This document shows positions 62,054 through 64,000 of a stretch of DNA of 64,000 nucleotides, piece after piece. The position numbers were made by a program, and so were the translations under genes. Location: contig OZ251237.1 in the NCBI GenBank assembly GCA_965240325.2, forward strand, positions 1,178,001-1,242,000, given 5' to 3'. Within the stretch, counting starts at the first letter, position 1; each line of letters starts with the position of its first letter. A model generated the notes under the pieces. It saw only the letters and a program-made list of their open reading frames with translations, was not told the origin of the DNA and did no database searches. This DNA is from Rebecca billardiae RCC1528. Taxonomy: Eukaryota > Haptophyta.

Positions 62054-62894
62054 GGCCTGGAGTCCGGACGCGGCCGCCGCTGCCGCGGGCGCTGCGAGGT
62101 TTGAGTCCGGGTCGCCCTTCCCACGTCGCGCCGCCGCGCGAGAACGCGACGTAGGCCGCGAGGACGTCCCCCCGCGCGCGGCGCGTGGTGCGCCGAGCCA
62201 GAGCACGTGTACTGCCGCCCTCTGCCGCGGCTCGTCACCTCATCTCACCCGCGTTGCTCAGCGCGGGCGCCGTGCGACGCCGGCGACGTGACTCAGCTTG
62301 CACACGCCGGATGAGAAGCTGCACCCAGAGGCCGAGCTGCGCTCTAGCCCCTGGTGCGCCCGGTGGGCAGCGTGCACATGGATGTTATGCGTCTTCCCCG
62401 CGCTCAGTGGTCTGTCTCGAGGCGTCTCTAGAGTGAGTTGTTGGCTCTGCTACACGACTGCGTTTGAATTGCGCGTGTCGACGCACTCTGTCATGCCCGT
62501 GCGTGGGCAGTGTACGTCCTCAGGTTGCGGGCGCACGCGCGCGCCTGGTCGCAGTAATCATAGGCCTACCCGACACCAACGATTTTGGGTCCTGCACGGT
62601 CATCAGGTGGGCGCAGTGCACGTGCGTGCGCGGTGCGAGTTGCATCCAAGCCGCGACGCCTTTGCGCGCGCTGCTCGCGTTGGCGGAGAGAGGCGAGGAG
62701 CGACCGCCGACGCGTACCTGGGGACTACGTATGACCTTGGTCGACTACCAGCCTCGTCGCGTCCGCGCGCACGGGCCGTATTCGTCCGCACCGACGCTCG
62801 CGAGGTACGCTAGCAGCGGCACCGGGGGCACGGTGCCGCCTTTCACGGGTTTGAGTCACAAGCCGCAGGCAGACGGCGGCGGAACCTTCTGGAC

Positions 62895-63002
62895 CTGGCT
62901 GGTACTCTCCGCCATCGCACTCGCTTCACGCGAGTGCGATGGCGGAGGGCTGCGCCCGCCGAGTAACGATGGCGGCGCAGTCCGGAGGAGAGTACCAGAC
63001 AG
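62895..63002. repeat. Nested inverted repeats
   Basis: The outer arms CTGGCTGGTACTCTCC and GGAGAGTACCAGACAG (one mismatch) enclose a perfect 18-bp-stem hairpin (CTCCGCCATCGCACTCGC, loop TTCAC). It could fold as a cruciform about 155 bp upstream of the His-rich gene. Confidence 0.88.
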
Positions 63003-63156
63003 CTTCTGGACGCAAAACTGATCGACGAAAATGCAAATCCCACTAATTACCGAGAGCTCGCGCCGCCGCCGGCGCGATCCGCCGGCGAAACTGCGACTCT
63101 CCGACCTCCGACCTCCGCGGTCCCGTCTCGCCCGGCTCTCTCGTCCCACCACGACC

Positions 63157-63520
63157 ATGGATCTCTTCAACGTGCAGCCGCTTGAGTTCGACACGACCGT
63201 GGAGGTCGAGGAGAAGCGCCACCACCACCACCACCAGTGAGCGCGCGACTTCCACGCGCTGCGCGCCCCCCTTCGCGCGACCTTCCCTTTTACGCCGCAA
63301 GCGCGCTGACCATATTTGAATTGCGGCGCGCGTCACCTGCTGCGCCAGCCGCCACCACCACGCGGTCGAGACGGTGGAGCTCGATGAGAAGCGCCACCAC
63401 CACCACCGCCACCACCGTCACCACGAGGCCGAGAAAGTCGAGCTCGATGAGAAGCGCCACCACCACCACCGCCACCACCACCACCACGAGGTCGAGACCG
63501 TCGACATCGTGCCGATGTAG
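63157..63520 (+). CDS. Small intron-split histidine-rich repeat protein
   Basis: Two exons, 63157..63236 and 63349..63520, joined in phase 2 across a 112-bp GTGAGC..CAG intron, give 83 aa. After MDLFNVQPLEFDTT the protein is three units, each an acidic V-E-(V/L)-(E/D)-E-K block followed by R and a run of histidines with interspersed Arg; it ends EVETVDIVPM. About 29 of 83 residues are His. The split codon is itself His, and both exons keep the same repeat register, which supports the splice. There is no signal peptide, so a cytosolic or nuclear metal-binding (Zn, Ni or Cu) or condensate-forming role is possible (inference). I recognise no family. The His runs are coded only by CAC, so simple-repeat slippage is an alternative explanation for the length. 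Confidence 0.6.
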
Positions 63521-64000
63521 GCGTAAAGGCCCGTAGGCACGCTTCACACCGTGATGCATGGCTCTCGAGGACACCTTCCTCTGGGCTGTCGTCGGTGGTG
63601 CCTCGTCTCGCGTCGTCGACGTCGTTTGGCCGCAGTCAGCCGGCGCACTCACGGCCATTGCCTGAAATTGGCACGCGGACTACTGACTGCAGCGTCTGCA
63701 GCTGGTTCGCGCCGTCCGCCGCGCGGTTCGCGAGCCGTAGTCCGGCCCTGCGAGCTGCCAGGAGGAGTAGGTGTGTACTGTCTCGCCGGCTGCTACGACT
63801 TGACCGACGATCTCACGATGACGATCTGACATGCATCCGCGAGTATTCCGACGCGATGGCGTATTATGATCGGCTACGCCGATCTTCGGGTAGTAAACAA
63901 CGAAGTTGAGGGCGCACGGCCCTAGCTAGTTCCGCGCGTGGCTGCGTGCGCCAGCTGCGCGCACCCGCTGTGCCCGCGTTGAGCCCATGCGAGCGCCGCG
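63521..64000. other. 3' end of window, no gene seen
   Basis: No coding or repeat signature was recognised. A gene continuing beyond the window cannot be excluded. Confidence 0.4.

Larger units (their letters stand above)
60103..63156. other. 3-kb stretch without a confident gene
   Basis: It contains (CTC)n tracts, a poly-G hairpin and two larger inverted repeats (listed separately). Long open frames on both strands between 60299 and 61226 and between 61248 and 61937 are Arg/Ala-rich and show no family signature. No RNA gene was recognised. Confidence 0.4.

Noticed and set aside
63237-63536. Ser/Thr-Met repeat frame (MRSATTTTATT type)
   Set aside because: Shifted frame of the His-rich exon; the His frame splices cleanly onto an ATG exon.

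Overview
This window is nuclear DNA from a GC-rich microalga that carries a red-lineage complex plastid; a haptophyte or a pelagophyte-like alga fits best. The case rests on several features. Genes have short spliceosomal introns (about 100 to 235 bp). The products are eukaryotic: a p300/CBP acetyltransferase, a DDX11 helicase, exosome RRP42, EMC2, a NEK kinase, a homeodomain protein and a CXXC finger. One precursor has a signal peptide ending in an ADA|F motif typical of red-lineage plastid preproteins, and there is a pheophytinase homologue. Coding DNA is extremely GC-rich and alanine/arginine-heavy, while spacers are AT-richer and hold long (TA)n tracts. The species cannot be named from the sequence alone.

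Layout. 0-23 kb is a dense gene block: TLC-domain membrane protein (+), plastid-type membrane protein (-) head-to-head with a Shewanella-like PPP phosphatase (+), DDX11/CHL1 helicase (-) head-to-head with a divergent mitochondrial NDPK (+), and a NEK-like kinase with a giant disordered tail (-) head-to-head with a p300/CBP-type acetyltransferase (+). 23.3-29.4 kb is a repeat island: a near-identical tandem duplication of a 2.4-kb unit ending in a 20-bp minisatellite, two hairpins, a 677-bp MITE with TA target site, and a 129-bp (TA)n. 29.9-37.8 kb holds a Tim17-family protein, a tandem chorismate-lyase-like (DUF98) protein, an AASDH/ACSF4-type adenylation-carrier-propeller enzyme and a pheophytinase homologue. 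38-43.8 kb holds a 515-bp MITE, a homeodomain gene and about 4 kb without a confident gene. 43.8-47.9 kb holds an MFS transporter, RRP42 and a small coiled-coil gene. 48.4-50.7 kb is a second copy of the 515-bp MITE that has taken two further insertions; the first copy is its empty site. 51.2-60.1 kb holds EMC2 (five exons), a plastid DUF2214 protein, a CXXC zinc-finger protein, an AAAP amino-acid transporter and a GT61 glycosyltransferase. A tiny intron-split histidine-rich gene lies at 63.2-63.5 kb.

The genes are not one pathway. They are a housekeeping sample: chromatin and DNA maintenance (HAC, CXXC, DDX11), RNA decay (RRP42), membrane protein insertion (EMC2), signalling (NEK, SLP phosphatase), plastid functions (PPH, DUF2214, the 223-aa protein) and transport. 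Six of the gene pairs are head-to-head. Most splice donors read GTGCG rather than GTRAG. Exon joins below were found by reading frame, GT..AG sites and fit to known families; no transcript evidence was available.
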